This document shows positions 45,192 to 53,087 of a stretch of 64,000 nucleotides of DNA, one piece after another. Location: positions 45,356 to 109,355 of the forward strand of contig JBFLYC010000010.1 of NCBI GenBank assembly GCA_040756735.1. Reading direction: 5' to 3'. Both the position numbers and the translations under genes were made by a program. The DNA is from JBFLYC01 sp040756735. Its GTDB lineage: Bacteria; Bacillota; DSM-16504; Desulfitibacterales; Desulfitibacteraceae. Every line of letters starts with the position of its first letter. Position 1 is the stretch's first letter. Below the pieces are notes generated by a model. The model was not told where the DNA came from, did not search any database, and saw nothing but the letters and a program-made list of their open reading frames with translations.

Positions 45192-45695
45192 CTATACCTC
45201 CCCCTGTATATTTTTTGGAAAAACAGTTAAATATTTTTGTCTTTTTTCCTTGCTGAAGTCAGAAACTTCCATCAGCCTTAAAGCGCCTGTGGGACAGGCA
45301 GCAGTACAGGCAGGTTCCTTTTTGTCAGGGCAAAAGTCGCATTTGTTTATCACTCGCTGCATTGTATCCTGAACAATTGCTCCAAAGGGACAAGCCATCA
45401 CGCACATCCAGCATCCCACACACCTGTCCTGATCAACTGAAACCCTCTTTGTTTCTTCATCTTTTTTCATTGCACCGCTCATACATGCATATACGCAGTA
45501 TGGCTCCTCGCAGTGCCTGCACTGAAGGGGTAGATTACTTCTGCCGTCTGTCTCTACGAAAATCCTGGCAACCGGTTGTTCTTTCTTTAATACTGCGCCT
45601 ATCAGGTCTTTGGCTTCTGAGTGTTCTACAGCACATGCAAGTTCACAACTGTGACATCCCAGGCAGCGTTCGGGGGTAATCAATAGCTGCTCCAC
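45192..45695 (-). CDS. cooF: CooF-like iron-sulfur electron transfer protein
   Basis: 167 aa with four [4Fe-4S] motifs: CLGCHSCELAC, CRHCEEPYCVYAC, CVGCWMCVMACPFGA and CDFCPDKKEPACTAACPTGA. Transfers electrons from CooS to partners. AAGGAGGTTAGG upstream of the start. First gene of the operon, with the CRP-type site and TATAAT upstream. Confidence 0.92.
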   Translation of the reverse strand: MEQLLITPERCLGCHSCELACAVEHSEAKDLIGAVLKKEQPVARIFVETDGRSNLPLQCRHCEEPYCVYACMSGAMKKDEETKRVSVDQDRCVGCWMCVMACPFGAIVQDTMQRVINKCDFCPDKKEPACTAACPTGALRLMEVSDFSKEKRQKYLTVFPKNIQGEV

Positions 45696-45730
45696 ATCCT
45701 AACCTCCTTAAAACTTTTTTCTTGGGTTTA

Positions 45731-45775
45731 ATTATAGCGGTCAACTTTTTAAAAATATGTCATTTAGAAGACATA
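45731..45775 (-). promoter_or_regulatory. cooF promoter with CooA/CRP-type dyad
   Basis: On the reverse strand TATAAT (45736-45731) is preceded by the dyad TATGTC-N8-GACATA (45756-45775). From the dyad centre to a start point seven bases past TATAAT is about 41.5 bases, the class II CRP-activator position. The half-site TGTC/GACA resembles known CooA sites. No good -35 is present, fitting activator dependence. The remaining gap 45776-46006 shows no gene. Confidence 0.6.
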
Positions 45776-46006
45776 AAAATTAAATATTTCTGATAATTTA
45801 AAAACTTTCCACACCCCGATAGTCAGATAAATAAAAGGAAACAAGGCCACTTAAAAACATCTCCCATGATCTGATCAGGTACTACAAAATAAATATACCG
45901 CAATTCCCAGTGCATTAACACGATGAAAATTGGGCTATTTTAAGGTGCATTATGGGCAGCGGTAAAGTTTTAAGGAGAAATACAACGGCCAAAAATGGGG
46001 GTAGAC

Positions 46007-46036
46007 AAAAAAAATATAGCCTTGAGCTCAGGCTAT
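46007..46036 (-). terminator. Intrinsic terminator after the CooA-like gene
   Basis: ATAGCCT/AGGCTAT stem with a 7-base loop, followed on the reverse strand by T8. It separates the regulator transcript from the cooF operon. Confidence 0.85.
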
Positions 46037-46037
46037 G

Positions 46038-46694
46038 TTATTCCGCTAAATTATTCAATTTCTGTTCATCAAGAATCGTTACTTTTCCCCGGCGATAACT
46101 TATTATTCCCCTCTGGCACAAGCTGTTGAGCAAAGCGGTGACAGTCTGGCGGGTGCTGCCTACCATATTTGCTATTTCTTCATGTGTAAGTCCCAGGTCA
46201 AAAAATATTCCATTAGCAGTTTCTCTACCCCTGAATTTTGCTTCCCGCAGCAGCAATCTTGCCAGCCGTCCGCTTACTCCCCTGAATGCAAGGTCCTGAA
46301 TAACATTATTGAGCTGCTTCAGTATTTTCCCCAGTTCCTTGATAAGTCTGGCGGCTACTACAGGGTTTGTAGTGATGATGTTTTTAAAGTCAGAAATGGA
46401 GGTAAAGTAGATTTTAGTGTGGTGCAGGGCCGCTGCAGTGGCTTCCGAATGCCGGCTGAACACATCGCCCTGTTCTAAAATTGTAACAATAAACTCCCTG
46501 CCATCTTCCGAGTAATAAGATATTTTCACCCTGCCTTCCATGACAAAATAGATGGCATCTTCAAATTCATGAAACTCAATACTTTCCTTTGGAGCCAATT
46601 GGCGGGCATGAAAACACTCTGCAAAATCAGATAACTGTTCATCAGTTAAATCCTTAAAAAGTTTTGCCTTTTTTAATTCTCTGTATTTTGCCAT
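46038..46694 (-). CDS. CRP/FNR-family regulator, CooA-like CO sensor
   Basis: 218 aa. Effector domain with GRVKISYYSEDGREFIVTIL, then GDVFSRHSEATAAAL. His-82 falls at the position of the heme-ligand His of Carboxydothermus CooA (also His-82), and the chain begins Met-Ala as there, whose Ala-2 amine is the other ligand. The neighbouring Cys of Rhodospirillum CooA is Ser-80 here. HTH: LTHEEIANMVGSTRQTVTAL. It lies directly upstream of cooF. CO binding would activate the cooF promoter. Heme binding is inferred; an FNR/CRP protein with another effector is the alternative. Confidence 0.75.
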   Translation of the reverse strand: MAKYRELKKAKLFKDLTDEQLSDFAECFHARQLAPKESIEFHEFEDAIYFVMEGRVKISYYSEDGREFIVTILEQGDVFSRHSEATAAALHHTKIYFTSISDFKNIITTNPVVAARLIKELGKILKQLNNVIQDLAFRGVSGRLARLLLREAKFRGRETANGIFFDLGLTHEEIANMVGSTRQTVTALLNSLCQRGIISYRRGKVTILDEQKLNNLAE

Positions 46695-46779
46695 TGGCCT
46701 CAGTCCTTGAAACTCATGAGCATTTGTTTAAACATAGCATACCAATATTTAACACATGAATCAAGGTAGGTGTTCCAGG

Positions 46780-47907
46780 TTAATGGGACATTGTATTATT
46801 CCTGAACAAGAATTTTGCGTATTCCAAAATATTGACATATGACCTGGATATATCTGATCTGTCATATGCTCTGTAAAAGGATACCTTGCTTGAAACAGAA
46901 TTGCATTCGATAAACCACAGACAGCCCTTTTTGTCCAAACCAATGTCAATTGACAATTCTCCACTCGGGCCATAAGAGTTTTCTATATAGCCATATAAAG
47001 TTTTTAAAAAATCCCTTATTCGGTTCTTAAAATCTGCAATTTCTGCAGCAGAGTATTTCATGAAATTTAGAAAAAAATATTCAAATTGAAAGGCCGTCGC
47101 ATGGGTTGTGATATGCGCATTGCTATTACTAAAACAAACAGGAAGCGCAGCTATAATAATATCCCCATCGCAGTCTCTTTGCAGTTCTGCTCGCATATCT
47201 ACAATACTCTTGTCTATTTTTATCAAATCAATGGCCTGTTGGATAATAAAGCCTTTATTTTTAAAAAACTTCTGAACCTCATGAACAAGACGATCAAAAG
47301 TATCTACTTTAGAAACACGAAATTTATTAGTATAAAACCTGTACTCATAACCTCCTTTCGCTAGGCTGGAAATACAGATGACTCCTTTACCGAGACTACT
47401 TTGGCAGGCTTTTAGGTAGACTTTATCATAAAGACTTAACATCCTTCTTAAATCATCAGGGGTATTATAATAAATTGTGAAAGGCAAGTGGGGCGCAGCA
47501 TCTTCATATTTTGCCAACTGTTTATATACTTCCCATTTGTTAAAAGTAAATAGGTAATTTATTGTTTGAATTTTACGTTCTTGCAGTTGTGTTAGAAAAT
47601 TTCTGTTTAACCCTGGTTCTTTTTTGGTGCCGTATAATTTATAGATCACGTCAGGGTAAGGAAAGCGCTGTGTTTCCCAGATACCTGCATCTTTATTAAA
47701 GAAAATCCCCTTAACTGTTGTTTCAGTTAAATCACTAGTTGAAAAAAAGTATAGAGTAACTTTAGCCTTTTTATTTGCTTTTACCAGTTCTATTTGTTTT
47801 GCCAGCGGCTTTTGTTTTTGAAGCAATTTATCAGCATGGTTTTTCTTAATAAGTACCCCGACTATAGGTCTTATATAAGTTTGTATCAAATTGTGATTAT
47901 TCCACAT
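46780..47907 (-). CDS. YheC/YheD-family ATP-grasp protein
   Basis: 375 aa from ATG 47907, with GGAGG 7 bases upstream. N-terminal IVGVLIKK, then KVYLKACQSSLGKGVICISS and the ATP-grasp-like region with GFIIQQAIDLIKIDK, DMRAELQRDCDG, and SIDIGLDKKGCLWFIECNS. Members are found in spore-forming Firmicutes, often coat-associated. Enzymatic substrate unknown. Supports a sporulating host. Confidence 0.85.
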   Translation of the reverse strand: MWNNHNLIQTYIRPIVGVLIKKNHADKLLQKQKPLAKQIELVKANKKAKVTLYFFSTSDLTETTVKGIFFNKDAGIWETQRFPYPDVIYKLYGTKKEPGLNRNFLTQLQERKIQTINYLFTFNKWEVYKQLAKYEDAAPHLPFTIYYNTPDDLRRMLSLYDKVYLKACQSSLGKGVICISSLAKGGYEYRFYTNKFRVSKVDTFDRLVHEVQKFFKNKGFIIQQAIDLIKIDKSIVDMRAELQRDCDGDIIIAALPVCFSNSNAHITTHATAFQFEYFFLNFMKYSAAEIADFKNRIRDFLKTLYGYIENSYGPSGELSIDIGLDKKGCLWFIECNSVSSKVSFYRAYDRSDISRSYVNILEYAKFLFRNNTMSH

Positions 47908-48154
47908 AATAAAGCCTCCAATCAACCAGAATATAAAGCCTATTAATAAGTATATGCGTTGAACGAGTAATTGCACTGTAAATATCATGGGTAAAATCTT
48001 ATGGAGAAATATGACATGCAAAAAGAGGTTTTTGACATTAAAAAAGAGGAATCGGACATGCCTGGAAGGGTTTAAGGTCTATTCATAGAAGGGATACCCC
48101 GAGCAAAGTAACTGCCAGGGTAAAAAACCAGCTTGCAAGGCTCAAAAGGTAGTA

Positions 48155-48182
48155 GAAAAAAAATAGCCTTAGCTTAGGCTAT
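48155..48182 (-). terminator. Orphan reverse-strand terminator
   Basis: ATAGCCT/AGGCTAT with a 6-base loop, followed on the reverse strand by T8. Nearly identical to the terminator at 46007-46036, but no reverse-strand gene lies immediately upstream of it in this window. Confidence 0.5.
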
Positions 48183-48215
48183 AAAGAAAGTGGTGAATAA
48201 TTATGTTTACCTATG

Positions 48216-48244
48216 TTGACAGAGTAAAATTTATTGCATATTAT
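48216..48244 (+). promoter_or_regulatory. arsC promoter with overlapping AT-rich dyad
   Basis: TTGACA (48216-48221), 17-base spacer, TATTAT (48239-48244). Just downstream ATATTATA and TATAATCATAT face each other around a 14-base spacer, a likely ArsR operator. Confidence 0.6.
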
Positions 48245-48376
48245 ATTACTATAAGCACATATAATCATATATAGGATTAACTGCTTCATAAAAGTGGGGT
48301 TGATTAAATGCTGCAAGTTGGAGCTTAAGCCAGGTGCTACTAGATAATTATTTGAGCAAAAGAGGTGCATTAATAC

Positions 48377-48775
48377 ATGAAGAAGAAAGTGGCCTTTGTT
48401 TGTGTCCATAATTCATGTCGTTCTCAAATGGCAGAAGGCTGGGCGAAAAAATTAGGAGAAGGTTTGCTAGAAGCTTATTCAGCTGGGACGGAACACTATC
48501 CGGAAGTAAAACCGCTCGCAGTGCAGGTTATGAAAGAGGCAGGAGTTGATATGAGTGGACATTATCCAAAACTACTAAATGATATTCCAAAAGAAATTGA
48601 TATTCTCATAACCATGGGCTGTAATGTTGAATGCCCTTATATACCCTGCAGCTACAGGGAAGACTGGGGATTAACAGATCCTTCTGGCGGACCAATTGAA
48701 GATTACAGGAAAACTCGAGATATTATAAAAGAAAAGGTTGAACAGTTAATAGATAGAATAGGAAAAGGAGAATAA
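48377..48775 (+). CDS. arsC: Arsenate reductase, thioredoxin/LMW-phosphatase type
   Basis: 132 aa. CX5R loop CVHNSCR (Cys-9 to Arg-15), and the redox cysteines Cys-82 and Cys-86 in MGCNVECPYIPC, typical of the thioredoxin-coupled family. Reduces arsenate to arsenite in the cytoplasm. GAGGTG 9 bases upstream. Followed 16 bases later by the arsenite exporter. Confidence 0.95.
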   Translation: MKKKVAFVCVHNSCRSQMAEGWAKKLGEGLLEAYSAGTEHYPEVKPLAVQVMKEAGVDMSGHYPKLLNDIPKEIDILITMGCNVECPYIPCSYREDWGLTDPSGGPIEDYRKTRDIIKEKVEQLIDRIGKGE

Positions 48776-48791
48776 GGGGGGAAGAAAAACT

Positions 48792-49880
48792 ATGACAAAT
48801 GAAGGAACTGCTAAACTATCGCTTCTAGACAGATTTCTAACTTTATGGATATTCCTTGGTATGGCAGTAGGTGTTGGATTAGGTTATTTTTTCCCGGCGC
48901 TGCCGGTGCTTCTGGATAGAATGTCCATAGGAACAACATCCATTCCAATTGCCATCGGGTTGATTGTTATGATGTATCCACCTTTGGCAAAGGTAAACTA
49001 CAAGCAAATAGGCAAAGTTTTTCAGAATAAAAAGGTTATTACCTTATCTTTAGTGCAAAACTGGATTATTGGACCAATTCTGATGTTTGTATTAGCAGTG
49101 GTATTTCTTCACAATTACCCGGAATACATGATTGGCCTTATCCTAATAGGTATTGCTCGCTGTATTGCAATGGTTCTGGTGTGGAATGCGCTGGCAAAAG
49201 GAGATACAGAGTACGCTGCTGCCTTAGTGGCATTTAATTCAATATTCCAGATTATCACATATTCCTTCTATGCCTATATTTTCATTACAATCCTGCCGCC
49301 AATACTAGGCTTGCAAGGAATGATCGTTAATGTCACAATGGGAGAAGTAGCGAAAAGTGTATTAGTCTATTTGGGCATACCATTTGCAGCTGGTTTTCTG
49401 ACAAGGTATTTCCTGGAGCCTGCAAAGGGTACCGAATGGTATGAGAAAAAATTTGTTCCTAAAATTAGCCCCATGGCTTTAATAGCCTTACTTTTTACCA
49501 TTGTAATAATGTTTTCATACAAGGGAGAGTATATTGTCAAGCTTCCTCTAGATGTAATCAGGATAGCTATTCCTTTGTTGATATACTTTGTATTGATGTT
49601 TTTAATATCATTCTTCCTGAGCATGAGGCTTGGAGTAAATTACAAACAGACTACAAGCTTATCCTTTACGGCAGCCAGCAACAACTTTGAGCTGGCCATA
49701 GCCGTAGCCATTGCAGTATTTGGCATTAACTCCGGTATGGCGTTTGCAGCAGTAATAGGACCACTAATTGAAGTGCCAGTACTAATAGCTCTAGTTAATG
49801 TGGCTCTTGGATTTAAGCAAAAATACTATACTCCCGATGGAATTCCAAAGTATATAGTAAAAAGAAGTCTATCAGCATAA
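48792..49880 (+). CDS. ACR3-family arsenite efflux permease
   Basis: 362 aa, about ten helices. Conserved Cys in GIARCIAMVLVWNALA, GDTEYAAALVAFNSIFQ, and SLSFTAASNNFELAIAVAIA are the ACR3 hallmarks. Exports As(III) produced by ArsC. Cotranscribed with arsC. Confidence 0.95.
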   Translation: MTNEGTAKLSLLDRFLTLWIFLGMAVGVGLGYFFPALPVLLDRMSIGTTSIPIAIGLIVMMYPPLAKVNYKQIGKVFQNKKVITLSLVQNWIIGPILMFVLAVVFLHNYPEYMIGLILIGIARCIAMVLVWNALAKGDTEYAAALVAFNSIFQIITYSFYAYIFITILPPILGLQGMIVNVTMGEVAKSVLVYLGIPFAAGFLTRYFLEPAKGTEWYEKKFVPKISPMALIALLFTIVIMFSYKGEYIVKLPLDVIRIAIPLLIYFVLMFLISFFLSMRLGVNYKQTTSLSFTAASNNFELAIAVAIAVFGINSGMAFAAVIGPLIEVPVLIALVNVALGFKQKYYTPDGIPKYIVKRSLSA

Positions 49881-49899
49881 TACCATTTTTACAGAATAA

Positions 49900-49925
49900 G
49901 GGTAAACTCTATACATAGTTTACCC
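49900..49925 (+). terminator. Hairpin after the ACR3 gene
   Basis: GGGTAAACT/AGTTTACCC, perfect 9-bp stem with 8-base loop, followed by TCTTAA. Weak T-tract, so probably partial termination between the exporter and arsR. Confidence 0.55.
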
Positions 49926-49966
49926 TCTTAACTAATCTGGGCAAAGACTTTTGAAAGGGGTTGACC

Positions 49967-50332
49967 TTGTTGGAGCTAATACAACTATTAAAAGCGTTGT
50001 CAGATGAAACAAGGTTGAGGATTCTTAATTTATTAACAAAAGAAGAACTGTGTGTTTGTGAAATAGAATATCTTTTAAATATTAATCAATCTAATGCTTC
50101 CAGACATTTAAACAAGCTATGGGTTTCCAAGATAATTACCTATGAGAAAAGAGCTCAATGGGTTTATTACAAGTTAAATGAAAAGTTAATAAAAGAATAT
50201 CCCTTTATTAGTGAATTATTAAGCAATGAATTAAACAAAATGGAAATCAGTAAATTGGATTTGGATAGGCTCAATGATTATAAAAATAGTGACCTTACAT
50301 GTGAAAATATTAAACTATTAAGTAAGTGTTAA
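49967..50332 (+). CDS. arsR: ArsR-family metalloregulator
   Basis: 121 aa. Winged helix with the As(III)-sensing pair in ELCVCEIEYLLNINQSNASR and recognition helix SNASRHLNKL. TTG 49967 is preferred because AAAGGGG ends 6 bases upstream. Placed after rather than before arsC-acr3, so repression of the promoter at 48216 would act in trans or through read-through. Confidence 0.93.
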   Translation: MLELIQLLKALSDETRLRILNLLTKEELCVCEIEYLLNINQSNASRHLNKLWVSKIITYEKRAQWVYYKLNEKLIKEYPFISELLSNELNKMEISKLDLDRLNDYKNSDLTCENIKLLSKC

Positions 50333-50357
50333 AGACGAAAAGAGAAAGATCAAGATA

Positions 50358-50453
50358 AATAAAAGACCGGAAAACAAAGGTAAAAATATAGTAGTCATAT
50401 TGCCAGATACAGGAGAAAGATATCTATCCACAGTTCTTTACCAAGTAGATTAG
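50358..50453 (+). pseudogene. cysK 3'-end relic
   Basis: The frame KRPENKGKNIVVILPDTGER followed by YLSTVLYQVD and a stop is the C-terminus of cysteine synthase (O-acetylserine sulfhydrylase). Upstream the frame hits a stop within a few codons and no start, ribosome site or catalytic domain is present. The rest of the gene has been deleted, probably when the ars or oxidoreductase block was joined here. Confidence 0.75.
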
Positions 50454-50463
50454 AGATATTTTA

Positions 50464-50504
50464 CCTGGACAAGGGGCGCTTTTTTAGAACACCCTTTGTC
50501 CAGG
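50464..50504. terminator. Long hairpin between the cysK relic and the chaperone gene
   Basis: CCTGGACAAGGG pairs with CCCTTTGTCCAGG (one bulged base) around a 16-base loop containing T6. It lies 6 bases past the TorD-like stop and can serve convergent transcripts from both sides. Confidence 0.6.
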
Positions 50505-50509
50505 AGCAT

Positions 50510-51211
50510 TTATTGGTATCTTAAGTGCCGGTGCCTTTGGTATGAAATTTTCAGATCATTAATCAGGTAATAATCAGCTTTGAGAAAAGCCGCTGTTAGT
50601 TTACTCAAACCAACAAACAGTTCCATTTCAGTAGAGTAAGTTACTTTCTCAGTGAATGGATATACCCAAAGCAAAAGGTAGTTTTGGAGGAATTCCTGTT
50701 GGGCTATTAAAAACTGGCAGGCCTGGCTGTAATCCTTTGCCTCCCGGGCTTCCTCTTCCTTAACAGCAAGATAGTACATGAACTCAAGCTCAATACTTAG
50801 ATGGTCCGGATGGGTCTTAGCATTGGGAGAGAGGGTTAATCCCCATTTGTTATAAGTGTTTTTTACTGCTATGGTTGTTTCCCCTAGCAATGTACCTTCC
50901 TCCAGCCAATATGAACCAAAAGGAGGGGCTGGAACTTTATGAGGGCCGTAAAATAAGCGGCAAAATTCTACAATAGTCTCCAGTGAATCAGCCCTTTCCT
51001 GCAGTCCCTTTTCCAGTGTTCTAATCTCCGGCTGCAATTGTTCTTCCAGCTCCAGGTATGCCAGGGCGTCCCGCAATGCGGTAGTGTCAAAATCAGCATA
51101 TTTATTATCAATAGGATTTGTATATTTTTCTGCCAGCCATTGGTAGACGTAAGCCCTGGCCTCTGAACGGTTTTCCGGTGTGTGATTGCTGATGTGATTA
51201 TTATCTTTCAT
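50510..51211 (-). CDS. TorD-family molybdoenzyme chaperone
   Basis: 233 aa, all-helical. EFCRLFYGPHKVPAPPFGSY and HLSIELEFMYYLAVKEEEA are the TorD/DmsD signature regions. ATG 51211 (AAGGG 7 bases upstream) overlaps the end of the anchor subunit gene. Binds the Tat signal of the catalytic subunit and helps insert the molybdenum cofactor. Confidence 0.88.
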   Translation of the reverse strand: MKDNNHISNHTPENRSEARAYVYQWLAEKYTNPIDNKYADFDTTALRDALAYLELEEQLQPEIRTLEKGLQERADSLETIVEFCRLFYGPHKVPAPPFGSYWLEEGTLLGETTIAVKNTYNKWGLTLSPNAKTHPDHLSIELEFMYYLAVKEEEAREAKDYSQACQFLIAQQEFLQNYLLLWVYPFTEKVTYSTEMELFVGLSKLTAAFLKADYYLINDLKISYQRHRHLRYQ

Positions 51212-52442
51212 GGTTGTACCCTTGTTCATATTTTTCAAAGTTCAGGTATTTATTAGCCAACATGTACAGAACACCGGCGAAACCGAACAACCCTATAACA
51301 TACATATTCTCCAAAGTGGTAGGAGTATAAATGGCTATTGGCTGCTCAAAAGGTCGTATTAACTGACCCCCTATCACAAAATTGGTTCGGGCTGCAAACA
51401 TTCCTATCACAATTAGAGCAGAGGCCACAATTATTCCAGTCTGGGTGCGGGTACTTTTATTTGCCAGTATTACCAGGGGAATAACTAGTCCTGCAATAAC
51501 TTCAAAAGTCCAGAAGCTAAAGGCGTAGTCCCCAGAGATCATCATTAACTGGTCCGGGTTAGAGCCATAGAAGTAACTAATTATCCGCCAGAATACCATA
51601 AATATTAAGCCTAACAGGGCAAAAATCTGCACTTTTCCCAGCTCGGATACTACATGGGCTACGGAAGAAGGCATTTTACTGCCGGTGGCTTGATAACTCA
51701 TGATGATGAACAGGCTAAGGACTGCCAAACCGGAGACAATAGCAGTTGCCACCATGTATATTGGTGTAAATGCTCCAAACCACATTGGCTTGGAATAGAG
51801 CATTCCAAATAACGCACCCAGGGTTCCCAGGGCAAAGAAGGCAGTAATCAAAGAAAGGGTAGCCCAGCGCAGCACTGCTTTATGATCACCCCGCCGGATA
51901 GCAAAAAACTCCAGTATCAAGAATAGAACATATATAGAATAGGCAGCGCCCATCCAGAACATTGGTGAAGTTAAATTTGGTGAAAGCAGCATGTTGATCA
52001 TCATCAGCGGGCGGCCGATATCAAGGAGGATACCCGCCATCCCCACCAGCAGTATGATAATGGACAGGGTTACTGCTCGCAGACCGATTACCTCCGGTCT
52101 AAGACGTTCCCGCCTACCCGAATCAGTAGTGTGAGTTATTGCCCGCCAGGCAATGGTTTCAAACTGCTCCAGCCCCAAGAGATGGCCCAGGGAAGAGACA
52201 ATACAAATTCCTGAAGCAATTACCACGAAGAACAGGTAAGCCGATACAAAAATGTTCCAGGGCACCGCATTTGTTGAGGCTAATGCAGAGTGACCTTGGA
52301 CAAGAATAGTACCTGCAGCATATATTCCAACAGCAGCCATAATGGCAAACAAGATAAACCAGAGGGAAGGGGTACCGCCTATTCCCAATCCCGGGGTAGA
52401 TTTTACCGTTGTGGTTGTCTTGAGCTGGGTATTTGTTGTCAT
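51201..52442 (-). CDS. NrfD/PsrC-type membrane anchor subunit
   Basis: 413 aa, about nine to ten helices; an NrfD-like quinol site region (GHLLGLEQFETIAWRAITHT, LLDIGRPLMM, SPMFWMGAAYSIYVLFLIL). ATG 52442 follows AGGAGGT by 9 bases. Carries electrons between menaquinol and the iron-sulfur subunit. Confidence 0.9.
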   Translation of the reverse strand: MTTNTQLKTTTTVKSTPGLGIGGTPSLWFILFAIMAAVGIYAAGTILVQGHSALASTNAVPWNIFVSAYLFFVVIASGICIVSSLGHLLGLEQFETIAWRAITHTTDSGRRERLRPEVIGLRAVTLSIIILLVGMAGILLDIGRPLMMINMLLSPNLTSPMFWMGAAYSIYVLFLILEFFAIRRGDHKAVLRWATLSLITAFFALGTLGALFGMLYSKPMWFGAFTPIYMVATAIVSGLAVLSLFIIMSYQATGSKMPSSVAHVVSELGKVQIFALLGLIFMVFWRIISYFYGSNPDQLMMISGDYAFSFWTFEVIAGLVIPLVILANKSTRTQTGIIVASALIVIGMFAARTNFVIGGQLIRPFEQPIAIYTPTTLENMYVIGLFGFAGVLYMLANKYLNFEKYEQGYNHER

Positions 52443-52461
52443 TTTAATCATACCTCCTGAC

Positions 52462-53076
52462 CTATTTATCCCATACATAGAACACTTTTGGTTTGGTATT
52501 TTTTTCGGGCAGCAGAGGTCTAGCATGTTTGCCGGTGATCAGTTTATTAACTTCACTATTTGGATCATTCAGGTCCCCTAGATATCTAGCATTAGAAGCA
52601 CAGGCCCGGATGCAGGCCGGTTCGTAGATACCCTTGTCAATCCGGTGCTGACAGAAATTACACTTGTCGATAGTATTACGTGGTCTCAGGTCGACGTCAG
52701 GATTAATGAACTCCGGTAATTTATCGTACTCTGCAGTGAAAGGCTTATACTTGTTAAAAGAACGTGCTTCGTAGGGGCATGCAGTCATGCAGTATTTGCA
52801 GCCCATGCATTTTTTGTTATCTTGTACCACAATACCATCTTCCCGCTTGTAGGTGGCTTTAACGGGACATACCTTTACGCAAGGTGGATTATCACACTGC
52901 ATGCAACCAATGGGAATTAACTGCATGGAGATGTTAGGATATTTTCCCCTGGGACCAACAGGATAAACCCTGGTTCGTTCAATTCCCTTGGGGAGGTTAT
53001 TTTCTACACAGCAGGCTATGGTACAGGCCTGGCAGGCAGTACACTTGTCTAAATCTATCACCATTGCTAATCTCAT
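52462..53076 (-). CDS. Iron-sulfur subunit of the CISM oxidoreductase (PsrB/ArrB type)
   Basis: 204 aa with four [4Fe-4S] cysteine groups: CTACQACTIACCVEN, CMQCDNPPCVKVCPVKA, CMGCKYCMTACPYEA and CNFCQHRIDKGIYEPACIRA. Sits 12 bases after the catalytic gene and 19 before the anchor gene. Links the catalytic subunit to the membrane anchor. Confidence 0.92.
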   Translation of the reverse strand: MRLAMVIDLDKCTACQACTIACCVENNLPKGIERTRVYPVGPRGKYPNISMQLIPIGCMQCDNPPCVKVCPVKATYKREDGIVVQDNKKCMGCKYCMTACPYEARSFNKYKPFTAEYDKLPEFINPDVDLRPRNTIDKCNFCQHRIDKGIYEPACIRACASNARYLGDLNDPNSEVNKLITGKHARPLLPEKNTKPKVFYVWDK

Positions 53077-53087
53077 GTCGTCACCCC

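Larger units (their letters stand above)
47908..48376. other. Intergenic region of 469 bases
   Basis: Contains an orphan terminator (48155-48182) and the arsC promoter (48216-48244). Between 47990 and 48150 I see no recognisable gene or RNA. Confidence 0.5.
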
